The notes beneath the pieces were generated by a model that saw nothing but the letters and a program-made list of their open reading frames with translations, was not told the origin of the DNA and ran no database searches. From Brugia malayi (lineage: Eukaryota > Nematoda > Chromadorea > Rhabditida > Onchocercidae), in assembly GCF_000002995.4 (NCBI RefSeq), contig NW_025062311.1:5001-45078 (forward strand): a stretch of DNA of 40,078 nt, given 5' to 3'. This document shows, in pieces, positions 23,692-34,767 of this stretch. The position numbers were made by a program, and so were the translations under genes. Position 1 is the stretch's first letter. The number at the start of each line of letters is the position of its first letter.

Positions 23692-26418
23692 GTAAAATTG
23701 CACGATAAGATAATTTTAAAAAAGTAATAATATAATAAAAACTATAATAAAAGCTTACTTTAATATTGCCTTTTTACATATAATCTCGCTTGTTTGGGTT
23801 GGGAAATAATTACAATTAGTTAATGGCAACAGTGGAAACCAGTTTATTTGAAACCTCTAAAATTTTTTTTTTTTGTTACCAATCTATATATTTAGCTTTT
23901 CAATACAATAAATGTTCTATTTTCGAGAGGACCTGCCATTTAAGTCTCTTAAATTTTTATAATCTTTAATTGAATTGTAATTTTGGATATTATGTCGCAG
24001 AATTTCAGTACTTCATGTTCTTTCTAAGTCTTTATAACTTTTCAATATCGGATCAAATTGTTTGATGCAATAAAACAGTGCCAGTTATTTCCTTTATTCA
24101 CCTCAAATATGACCTCAAATACTGGTCTTCTTCAAATTCGTTATAATTTGTCTTTATAATTTTTTTGATTTTCAAAGAAAAAAGTTATGCAGGTTCCTTA
24201 TCCATATAGATTGATAATTCAATAGTTACATGTTGCATCTTTACCGCTTGACGTATCTCTTATTTTTATTACCAATTTTTTAACAACTTTAATTTAATTA
24301 TGTCAAATTTGGTGAGCTTTTTGCCATCTATTCTTTTTCTTCTAATTAGTTGAATTTTAACCGTTAAAATAATTAGCATATTGAAGTTAGATATTTTTTT
24401 ACAAGTAAAAATGTTTCGTTTTTAATCATTCCTTACATTATATTGCTTTACAATTTGCTCAATTTGGTAATTTTTTTATCACAAAACCGTCCTTATTCTT
24501 CAACGGTTCATTCAACGATCTTCTTTTTTCTCTCCCGTTTTATGTTTATCTAATAATTTTTGGCGTGTTAATTAATTGCAAAAAGCAATATATAAATGTG
24601 TGACAAATTTTTTGCCCAATGAATACTATAAATCTAAGCATTAAATGAGTATATTTGCATGTATAAGTGATAATAGATTGACTTTACGTATTGTTTAGTA
24701 TTATCTAAAAAAAGTTATAATATAATATTGAAAACACATTTAGTGATAGACAATAAATTCTGAATGTTAAACTTTTCATAATAAAATATGCTTAATGTAT
24801 AATTAAGTAGAAAAATCATAATCAAAAGAGCTTTGAGAATTGGCTATTGATATGTGATTTATAGAGTGTTAAAATAATCTTCATAAATTTGATTCTATGT
24901 TTTTTATTATATTAAAGTATTAAAACGTCTATTTATTATTATTATAGTTAGTTTAATTTTTTGATGTTTGTTTTACAATAAATTAGGTTTTTATAAAAAG
25001 AAAAAGATTTGCCAACTTCAGTGTACTAATTTTTGCATTTTTATTTCATAAGCAAGCTAAAAGTTTTTTTTTTTCTTTTTTGTCCTTTTATTTTAATTAG
25101 ATAATATTAAGATATGAATTTTTTTTTGTTGTTGTTGATAAAAATGAATTTTTTTGTTATCTAATTTAAAAAAAAATGATAATTAAAATAAATAAAAGAA
25201 AAGCAACAAATGAAAACTCATTTAAAAAAATAAAAGTAAAAAAATAATAACAAAATAGAGTATTATAAATAAATAAATAAAATAAAAAACAATAACAAAA
25301 ATAAATGAAGTTATTTTATAAATAGATTTGTAACCAAAAAAAGAAAGATCAGTTTTTGTTTTTTTATATCCATGCTATTTGAAATTATTTATACTTATTT
25401 AACGACATTCACCAAATAAAATTTATTTATATTTTTTCTAATCTTAATTATAAAGAAAAGTTGCAGTAGGATTGATTGCAAAGTACTTCATTAGTGTAAT
25501 TTGCCATTTCATTTGTAATTTTCTATTATTAACAGTTTAATTTTCTTTAAATGACATAATTATATCATAAGTAAATGATTTTTAATAATGCTTTGTTGTA
25601 ATCTTTTATTCAAATATGTTTTTGTTTCAAATCCATAATTTAAAAATAAAATATCTGAATGCATATTATTAATTTTTATGAGATGTATCAATGATAAATT
25701 ATTCTTTTTTTGTCTTATTTTTATAAAATTTACAATCCGAGCTATGGTAACACAGCTTACTAACTATTAATTAGCAGATTTCATAGAACAGATAAATAAA
25801 TTCATAGAAGCTTCCAAATCTCTCTTTTAATTCTAAATTTTGCTAGGCCAAAATTTATTTCCTGAATTATTTATTTCAGTTATAACAACTAACTAAAAGA
25901 TATTCCAAAAAAAAAAAAAGAGGAAATAGCAGTGATGGTACATAAAAATTCTTACATATTTATAAATTTTAATCAAAATTCAAGTATTTACTGGAATTCA
26001 GTTTGGATAGTTAAATTATTCCAAAAAAGGAGAAAAAAGATAACCATGAAATTTTATGAAAAATATAATTTCATATATAAGGATTGCTATCCAATGAATA
26101 GAAAATATTTATTGAAGAAAAGAATGAATTTTCATTAAAAAATAAATAATAGCAATAATTAGATGAGTGTAAAATTTAATGGTAATTTAATAAAATTAAA
26201 ATATACTTATAAATTAAGAAACTATAAAACAAAAATAATGACAATAATGATAATAATAATAGTAGCAAACAATAATATTAATAGTGTTGGTAATAATAAT
26301 GGTAGCAGTAATAAATGATAATAATGATAATATTTTATAAAAAGCAAACAGCGGGCCTAATTTTAACAATAAATGCAGTCATTGTTATTTCAATGCAAAT
26401 TATTATGATCATATATTT
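23692..26418. other. AT-rich stretch, no supported gene
   Basis: Nothing recognisable on either strand. There are many A/T homopolymers (for example 25060-25300) and an Asn/Lys/Tyr-rich chance frame at 25932-26138. Simple (TAA/AAT)-type repeats lie near 26235-26335. Confidence 0.55.
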
Positions 26419-26518
26419 ATGCCTATAATCGGTTTCATTTTATTTGTCCCTCTTGTCATTTGGACATTTATTGTTCTGCCGGATGTTTTTGCCGGATTAC
26501 GCGAAAAATATAATTGGG
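26419..26518 (+). other. Possible membrane-segment exon
   Basis: From an ATG at 26419, one frame gives a hydrophobic segment (IGFILFVPLVIWTFIVLP) followed by DVFAGLREKYNW, then a GG|GTTAGA donor-like site. Codons such as CCG, GCC, CGC and GGA stand out from the AT-rich surroundings, which suggests former or current coding. Beyond this point the frame turns into Lys/Asn/Phe-rich noise. No family recognised and no partner exon found. Confidence 0.3.
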
Positions 26519-28761
26519 TTAGATTAATTTCTAATATAACTAAATTTATAAAATTATCAAAATTATTTAATTATTTCTTTGCCCTTTGTAATTTTATGAA
26601 AAAATCCTTAAAAATTTTGTGTAATTTTATGAAAAAAGAAAAAAAATCTCCACAGAATGGAAAAATCCTTAAAAATTCAAAAAAATAGAATAACCCGAAA
26701 AAATTCCTAAAAATGATCTTTTTTTTCTTTTTCTCACTAACCATTTAAATGATTTCTTTACTGATTAATAATTCTTTTTATTTAAATATGATTAATAAAA
26801 TGATGTATGTATTTGAAAATGCAATATAATACGTATATCTTAATATGTGTCTGTGCCTTCTTTACGTGTTATAATTCTAACTAATAGCTAGTTAGGGAAA
26901 AAAAAAAAGGTATATATGACATCAATAAAATTATAGATAAAGTAAAGAGTGTGGTTGATGAATAAATATTTTTAAATCATTTGAAATTATATATTTGTTT
27001 TAAATTAAAAATAATATATTACTATTTATGAATTATAGATAAGAAGAATAATGTGGTTCAGTGTTGGTTTATTAATATATCATAGCAACCTATCTTTATA
27101 TCATGTTACATCGAAATTTAATTATTATTAATAATAAATATTATTAATAATTAAATTTCGATTAACAATATATTGCTATATAATTATTAAATAATGTAAA
27201 TTTTTTAATAAATTATTCTTATTTTTTTAAATCTCTAATAAATAATGTTTAATTGTCAAGGCATTTACGTGGATTGCAGTATGCAATATGATTACAATGC
27301 ATTCATGATAAATTGCTTATCAAATGAATTAATGATAATTCATATAATGGATACATGAAGATAACAACAAGAAATTATTATCATTTCAAATTGATTTCTT
27401 TCAATTAAATTTTTCATTAGAACAATATAATTAAACATATATATACTTTATTAAATCATATTCTTGATAAATGCGTTTACGTTACTCATAATACTTTTAC
27501 ATCGTGTAATACTAAATATTTTCCTAAATATTATAATAAATTTTGGTTTTTCTTTTTATACAATAACTATGCTTTAAATACTGTTCGTCCGAAAAAATAT
27601 CATTTGATAAAAATTATTTTTTAATTTATGAAATTGGGTGAATATTAAATTGATAAAATTACGTTAATATATGGGCAATAAATTCACAAAAACGGATGAT
27701 ATATGTAAAGTATTAAAAGTACAATAATGATAAAAGTTGTCAATGAATTTTGATCGGAAATGATAGCGATCATTTCAGCGATGATTACAGAATGATAATA
27801 CTGATGTCATCATCATGAGTATTATTTTCTTTGTGATATAATTTTATAAAATTTTTGATATAAAAATTTTTTACAATTTATTTTTTTAATAGAAAAATTT
27901 GCAACTTTAATTTTGATTTAGAATCTTTCACAGTGACATTATATTTTCACCTATTTTTAGCACTACAAAATTTTTATGTAATTTTATTAACTTGACAATA
28001 ATTTGAATGTTCAAAACTAAATTTGCTACATTTACATTATAATCATAGCAGATAATTTTCTGAAACTTTGATTAACTATTTTAATTTGCTTTACAACTTA
28101 AATTATAAGATATAAGATACAATGTTCATTATAAATATTACATTATTAGTTGCCAAATTCTAAAAATTAATGTAATAAAAGCTTTTTAGGATTTGTAAAA
28201 AATATTTGATATACCATTATGTTAGCTATTTTTCTATAACATTTTTTAACAGAAAAGAATATCAATGCTGTTTAAATGTAACTTTATTATAAATTTTATT
28301 TCAAAAATTTTAATTAATGCTAAACTGCTGAAATATAATTAATATGAATTACTACGTCTAGAATTATTAATAATAAGCTATTAAATATGGATTATTCCAG
28401 CTAACAAAATAATAAAAACAATGAATAAATAAGTGATATTGAGAGATATTTATAAGTGAATTTGTTTGCTATCATCAAAATGTTTTGCAAAAAAAAAAAA
28501 AAGATAATATATGAAGAGTTTGAATATGATCGATAAAGTTATTTTTTCATTTGAGGATTGCTCATAACTGGTTGCTTCTTCCACTGCTCTTGCAACAATC
28601 TTTTCAGAAATATTTCATATCATTTGATTTTACATTTGGAAGTTTTTTTAAATAAAAGACTAAATTAAACAAATTATTTTTATTTTATGATTCATTAATT
28701 AATTAATTAATAACTCTAATTTAATCGAAATTTGTCAGAATAATAACTGGAAGAAGATAAT
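26519..28761. other. AT-rich non-coding stretch with one hairpin
   Basis: No coding exon recognised apart from low-complexity frames. Contains the hairpin at 27111-27161, listed separately. Confidence 0.5.
27111..27161. repeat. Hairpin with 23-bp arms and 5-nt loop
   Basis: Arm 27111-27133 (TCGAAATTTAATTATTATTA then ATA) pairs with 27139-27161 with one mismatch; the loop is 27134-27138. It is AT-rich, but the TCGAAATTTAATTA ends exceed what simple TA-richness would give. Confidence 0.7.
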
Positions 28762-30546
28762 ATGGCTATTATCATAATGACTACTTCTATTCTATCATTA
28801 CTGAGTAATATTATTGCACCAACACTGATCATTTTAAGTATTATACAATGTAATGCTAAAAAAAAGTTAGTTTTTGTCATAATTTCTAAAATTATAAGAA
28901 AATTGAAATTATTTTTAACAAGTTAGAATTATAATTATTTGTTGGCTTTTCAAAAAAATGATTTTTTTTAAAATTACATGTGTTTAAATGATTTTTTTAT
29001 TTTAAAATTATATCCAAAAATTCTTTTTTTAAAAATTATTTTAAATTTTAAAAATTATTTTAAAGATCGATTTCAAATATTTCAGATTATAGAATTAAAA
29101 TGCTCAAATTTTTAAAGCGATATTAAATTATTACAATTTTTCTAATTAATGCTTAGTAAGCATAAGCTAATAATCTAATAGGCTTTGAAAAAATAACTGT
29201 TTATAAGCATTAACAGTTGACAGTACTTTATTTTATAGCTCCTTCCTTCTTCTATTTCTCTTTTCTTTTCTTTCTCTCCTACTTCCTTCTTTGATTTTGA
29301 TTAAGTTGAAAAACTGATTATTTTCAAAATTATTCAGAAGACGCATTCCGATTTCCGGTTTTGACTTGTGATCATGAAGAGGTGATGAAGCTATGGAAAT
29401 ATTCTTTTCTTACATAATCTCGCAATATTATCAAAAGTATATTACAGCACAGATTATCAATAACGAATATTTCAGTGATAAGCCACCGACACCAGTAGGA
29501 GATGTAGCCACTCCGATAGCTGCTGCTCCGGCAGCAGCTGCACAACCTACCGTGGAAAATAAAGGAGAAGAGAAGAAAGATGAGAAGAAGGAAGGGGAAG
29601 GTGAGAAGAAAAGCAAGAAATCAGAACAAGAAAAGAAAGACGGTGGAGATGGTGAGGGGGAGAAAAAGGGTAATGAAAAAAAGGAAAGTGAGGGTGAGAG
29701 GAAGGAAGAGGACAAAAAACAGGGCGAGGGTGATAAGAAAGAGGAAGGTAAAAAGAGTGAAGAGAAAAAGGAAGAAAAGAAAGAGGGAGAGGTAAGTAGT
29801 TTTTTTCGTTGTTTTGTGTCTTGAAATAGAGATTTTAATAGATTTTTTTTGAAATTGATCAATTCGAAATATCTCAATTATATTTAGGATTAAGTTCTGG
29901 TATTGTCCTTTGGCCTTTTGCAAACAATTATCAGCAATTCTTTGTTGCAGAATACTTGAAATGAGAAAATAATAGAGTACATAACAAAACAAATTCTTCA
30001 ATTCCTATCGCTACAAGGTAAAGTGTCAGGGTAAGCGGAAGATCATATTTAATGGTTTAAATTTTTACAGGAAGAAAAAGGTGAAAAAAAGAATGGTTCC
30101 AAGAAAGAAAATTTTAAAAAGGAGGGATCAAAGAAAGAGGTAATGAGATTTTCAGTTTTCAATTTTCTATCTCTCATCCATTTATTTCATTTATGAATTA
30201 AAGAAAAAGAAAACAAATGAAAAAATAATTCAGAAAGAGAAAAAGGGTTCGAAGAAGGAAAGTTCTAAAAAAGAAGGGTCAAAGAAGGAAGGATCCAAGA
30301 AAGAAGTACATTTTTCTTTCTTTTTTTATTATTGGATTAAAATTACTTCCTAAATTATTGATTTCAATAATATAAAAATAAAAATTTAAGAAAAGAAATT
30401 TCTTTTTTAGGAAATAAAGGTTTGAGGAAAGAAATTCTTGTTTTTTCTTTTTTTAGGAAGGTGAAGGCGAAAAAAAGGAAGGGGAAAAGAAAGATGAAGA
30501 AAAGAAGGATGAGAAGAAAGATGAAGAGGAAAAGAAGGATGAATAA
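28762..30546 (+). CDS. Membrane-anchored Lys/Glu-rich protein, five exons
   Basis: Proposed exons: 28762-28865, 29476-29791, 30071-30139, 30234-30305 and 30457-30546, all joining in frame to give about 216 residues. Exon 1 encodes a hydrophobic start (TSILSLLSNIIAPTLIILSI) followed by Cys and Lys, as in a signal anchor, and ends at GTTAGT. Exon 2 begins DKPPTPVGDVATPIAAAPAA, then becomes Lys/Glu/Gly-rich with repeated EKK, EGE and KKE. Exons 3 and 4 carry GSKKE repeats. Exon 5 ends EEKKDE and TAA, overlapped by AATAAA signals (30542 onward). Introns have good acceptors (TTTACAG, ATTCAG, TTTTTAG) and mostly good donors (GTAAGT, GTAATG). An alternative first exon is 29374-29381 (ATG AAG AG, donor GTGATG), which splices in phase to exon 2 and gives about 184 residues without the anchor. 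The strand asymmetry makes the antisense frames long, but those are shadows. Function unknown; it is the only gene here that looks unbroken. Confidence 0.55.
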
Positions 30547-32556
30547 ATAAATAAATTTTTTGGATTTGAAAAAAACAAAAAACAAAAAAAAAATTGGTGT
30601 ACAAAATGATAATCTATCTCATAAAGTATAGAACAAAGTAATAATTTTAAAAGAGCAGTTAAATGATTCATAGCTTTCAAATGTTTTGAATCGTTTAATA
30701 GTTCTTTTACTAACAAAATTTCAAATAAAGCAAAAAGAATTCAATAAATTTATTTACACTCATTAAAATATTGTTGCATTTAAATTTAAATACAAATCTG
30801 AAAAATATTGTTCAAACTTCTATATTAAAAGTGATGAGACAACGTTAACAAATAATTTAATGAAATCTTTCAACTCAAGTTTTTTCCTAGTAATATTCAA
30901 ATTAAGTAATACTTTAATATCAGTTTTATCATACTCTTTAAATTATTGGTGATTAATTTTCCTTTTCTTTTAATAATTAATCTTATTTCAATTTACCATA
31001 TAATTCTGCTTAAAATATCTGTATAGAAACAATGCTAGTAAATTTAAAATAATGCTTAAATTATTGAATACAAAAAAACAATTAAATATGGATACTTTAC
31101 AATTCACATTTACATTTATTCATTTCATACACTTCACATATGAATTGAATGTTTAAGAATCATAAGTCTATTTTACTATTTCTCTATTTTAGTAAGGAAA
31201 ATTAAAAGCATAATGAAAAGATTATTTTCCAAATAGATAGTATATGAAACCATAAAAATTTGTAAAGTTTGTAAAAAATAAAAACATTGCATTGTCAAAA
31301 TTGTCTCAATTGAATTAAATTCAATTTACATTAATTCTCAGTTTAGATAAATCAATTTGGAATTGATTAATCATATAAAATTTTTGTCGTTTCTCTTTTT
31401 TAATACTTAGGTTGCAGCATTTTTACGATATTATGCAGAAAAAAAAGAGAAAAATTTTAATTATTGTATAGCATTTAATGCGAAAACAATTAGTACAGCA
31501 GTTATAAAAAGGTAATATATTTGTTATTCTTATTAGAAGTACAATGAAAAGCAGAAGTCTGCATTCATTATCAAAGTGATTAATTGAGTTCTTATCATTT
31601 TGTATTTTTCTAAAATAATGTGAATTTGATAAATTAAATCGGAAATTTTAATAGGAAAGAAAATATGCTATTTTTGAAATAAATTATCGCTATCAAGTGA
31701 AGGAATGAAAAAGCATTCAAAAAAAGGTGTTATTATTAACTTTATCAGATAATATTGCGCACATGCAAAATTTTATCTATCTTTAACTTTTGTTTTATTT
31801 CATACTTTTTTTTCAAATACATTACTGATTTTTTTTCATGCTCACAACATATTCTAATATATTATGTTTATGGATAACGAAGAAAGAGTAGATAAAAAAG
31901 GAATTTAAAAATATTAATAATAATAATAATGGATGAATTGAAATTGGTTGAACCACTTATATTGTTGATTTTCCATTGTATTATTGCTATATGTTGCCGT
32001 AATTTATTGTATTAACTCCTCATGCAATTCATTTAAAAAAATTTTGCAAAAAATAAAAAAATCTAAATTAATTAATTTAATAATTGTAAGAATATATTGA
32101 GAAATATTCTCATTTAAATTTTCAATTATATGTGATAATATTCAATTATATATGATAATAAAAGAAGAATCTATTAATTTAGTGATTGTAAGAAATATAT
32201 TGAGAAATATTTAAGTTTTCCATTACCTATAACAATATTTGTACTTATCTAGTCAATGAAATAGATAATCGCTGTAATGATAAAATCAAAATAATGGTCA
32301 AATAGCTACTTACTATCATTCAACGATAAGATTATTTGTACTTGTTATATCATTGTTTACTATGTTTTTTCTCATTGCTGACTTTGCTTTTTTAATTTTC
32401 GATTTTTCTACAAGAATTTCGTCAGAAAAAATAAACAAAAAGTTTATTAATTGTATTTATCAAAGAAAAAGTGATAATTTTATTAACTATCAATAAATAT
32501 CAGTTGCAGTCATTAATTTTTTTTATTTTTTTGAAAATATTTACTTTAAAAGAAAG
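30547..32556. other. AT-rich stretch with one weak exon
   Basis: 31411-31511 lies between TAATACTTAG and AAAAG|GTAATA and is open for 33 codons (VAAFLRYYAEKKEKNFNYC and onward). It could be an exon belonging to the downstream locus, but phase and family are unproven. A direct repeat of about 37 bp (ATTGTAAGAATATATTGAG-like) occurs near 32070 and 32175. Nothing else is supported. Confidence 0.35.
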
Positions 32557-33924
32557 CCACAAAGGAACAAAAAGGAACGACTAATGAACAAGGTATGTTA
32601 TTTTATAATTATTATGAATGTTTGTGGAACAATTTTTTTTTCATTCAGTTAATTTCATTAATTCTTTTTAAGACGAACAACTTATTAAATTAAATTTGAT
32701 AATAGTACCATGTGACTAATTATGATTATTCAAATTATTGATATGATTATTCAAATTATTAGGATTATTCAAATTATTGATAATAACATATATATTAAAA
32801 TGAAATTAAAATCTTCTTAGATAAATTTTTTCGAAACTGAAAATGCATTAATTTAATTTAATTCAATGATCTATTTAATGGTCGTGTGATATACATTAAA
32901 GGCAGAAGTTAATTTATCAAGTGAGTTTGAGATTTACTAAAATATATTGTTATAACAAATAATTCTAATAATTTTTAATAGTTGAGATGACAGCTAGCGG
33001 ATAGTAATAAATCGAAAAATTTATTAAAAAAAAAAAAATAATAATAAAATTTATTAAAATAATTTGCAGGTGCGCAAGTAGGATTTTTCTGCTGCTGCAG
33101 CAAACAGAGATCAATTTAATCAAATAAGTTTTACTAAAATTTGAAATTATCCTTTTATTATAACCTTTTCTCTGTCAGTTTTTTTTTTGCATTGTTTGTC
33201 TATTAATAGGTAATTATTTAGGTTTTTTTGTGTACAATTTTTTTTTAGAGTGTGGTGCTGTCCCTTTGCAGAAGTACCAAAAGCACCTGGACAGGGAGAT
33301 ATAGTCCGGTGAGTTAGTTCACAAATTCATGATAATTCTAACACTCAAGAAAAAGAATTAATTCATGATGATTTTAATATTTGAAAAAATAAAATTTTGG
33401 TTACAAGCTAAATGATAAAATGATAATTTTTGAAGCTAAAATAATAACAAGATTTGGGCTTTTGCATCTTTTTAAGTGTTTAAATGATTTGCTCTTATAT
33501 AATTTTACAAAGATTAATTTTAGGAACACATGACCCGAAGTATCAAACATCAGCTGGTGTAGATGGTGAAGTATTTGGTGAAGATAAAAAGAGAACTGCC
33601 GGCGCTGATACTGATGGTGGTGGCGGAGGACCACAGACACCACAAGTTGCTGAAACTTAATTAATTAATCATGCATTTTAGAACAATTTTTATGTTGAAA
33701 ATAACCTGTTTTGAAATTTTTAATTAAACCAATATCATTAGAAAGGGAGCTTTTTAAAAAAATTTTTTAGGAACCTATGATCCAAACTATCAGACACTGG
33801 TTAGTGTAGGTGGTGAAATATTCGGTCAAGACAAAAGAAAGATATTGGTGGTGGTGATGGTGGTCTACAAGCTCCTATTAATAAAGATGGAAAAACTGGC
33901 ACATTTGATCCTAATTATCAACTA
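32557..33924 (+). pseudogene. Degraded locus with three GTxDPxYQ motifs
   Basis: Exon-like pieces: 32557-32592 (ATKEQKGTTNEQ) joins in phase to 33070 onward (GAQVGFFCCCSKQ, then a stop). 33251-33308 in one frame reads WCCPFAEVPKAPGQGDIV. 33534-33660 reads THDPKYQTSAGVDGEVFGED, a Gly-rich tail (TDGGGGGPQTPQVAET) and TAA. A second copy starts at 33771 (TYDPNYQTLVSVGGEIFGQD) and needs a one-base frame change to continue as DIGGGDGGLQAPINKDGK. A third motif, GTFDPNYQLC, follows at 33898-33924. The frame of PKAPGQGDIV does not join in phase to the DPKYQT exon through the visible GTGAGT donor, so this is either broken or spliced differently. The Lys-rich start, Cys cluster and DPxYQT end suggest a relative of the neighbouring Lys/Glu-rich gene, or its lost 3' end. 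I know of no function. Confidence 0.55.
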
Positions 33925-34167
33925 TGCAAATTTTATTATAATATTTTCCAATGTATGAGTAAATTTCATACAAAATACATCTAAAACTTTCATTCGTAAC
34001 AATTTTTTAATTTTATTTTTAAAATTCCTTAATTTGCTAAATTTTATATCATTTATGTCAAATAAATTATAATTCAGACTTTAGCTGGAATTGGTGACAA
34101 GTGTCGTGAAAGGTTGTCTGTTGGTTGATATTCGAATTGTTGCAATACAGTAGGAAGATTAATAAAC

Positions 34168-34189
34168 CTCAAACTTGGGTAATTAAACC
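34168..34189 (-). other. SL1: Exact SL1 spliced-leader sequence inside the LTR
   Basis: The minus strand reads GGTTTAATTAC at its start and CCAAGTTTGAG at its end: all 22 nt of nematode SL1. It is not an SL RNA gene, because the sequence after the leader (GTTTATTAATC) is not the SL RNA intron-like part (GTAAAC and onward), and no Sm site was found. It follows AATAAA directly. The related solo LTR has no such sequence at this position. A chance 22-nt match is negligible even in AT-rich DNA. Confidence 0.95.
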
Positions 34190-34195
34190 TTTATT
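34190..34195 (-). promoter_or_regulatory. AATAAA polyadenylation signal in the LTR
   Basis: Directly precedes SL1 on the element's coding strand. The equivalent signal in the solo LTR is at 17765-17760. Confidence 0.6.
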
Positions 34196-34767
34196 TAACA
34201 TGAGGCAAATAATAGCGCTTTATACATATCGTACGGATGCTACACCGATTAACAAACACGTAAAGTAATGCAATAATATAAAAATGGTGAAATAATACGA
34301 AATTATAAAGTATTAGACGCATGCAAATATCACCCAAAACATAGAGCAAATGATGGTTATAGAAGGATTGATTGGTTTATATATAAGACTGATTTAATGA
34401 ATGGAAATTAGATGGAAGAATTTCTATGGATGAAAAAACAAGATTGTTAACAATGTAATGATTTCCCTAAACAGTTTTGCAGGTGTTAATTATTTTTATC
34501 ACATCTTATCGCTATTTAACAAGATTAGTTTTATTGTATGAAAGGAGGAAATAGATTAGTATGAGTCATAGCTGAATTACAAATGCAAAAATATTCGGAA
34601 ATTGAATCATCAGGTGTGAGATGAATTTTGTAAATGTAAATTAGATTTAGGAATTAGATAAGAGGAATTTGTTAGTTTTGGATATAATAATTTAAATATT
34701 TCGTGACAGTTAGAAGTTTTTCGCGAAATTACAATTCGCGACACTCCCAAAGGGGAGAGAAATTGTT

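Larger units (their letters stand above)
34102..34743 (-). mobile_element. 3' LTR of BEL/Pao-type element
   Basis: On the plus strand it begins TGTCGTGAAAGG (34102) and ends AATTCGCGACA (34743), giving TG...CA termini on either strand. It is related along its length to the solo LTR at 17695-18135. It lies 25 bp beyond the stop of the last env-like frame, where a minus-strand element's 3' LTR should be. On the minus strand there is a TATA-like TATATATAA (about 34386-34378), then AATAAA (34195-34190), then exact SL1 (34189-34168), then a 66-nt U5-like tail. The inner boundary has only a short purine run (GGGAG), so the polypurine tract is weak or decayed. The 5' LTR is missing. Confidence 0.9.

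Noticed and set aside
29431..30001. Long minus-strand open frames of Ser/Phe/Leu-rich peptides
   Set aside because: They are antisense shadows of the purine-rich Lys/Glu coding exons and lack their own splice or start signals.
34168..34189. An SL RNA gene
   Set aside because: Only the leader matches. The downstream sequence lacks the SL RNA stem-loops and Sm site and is instead LTR sequence shared with the solo LTR.
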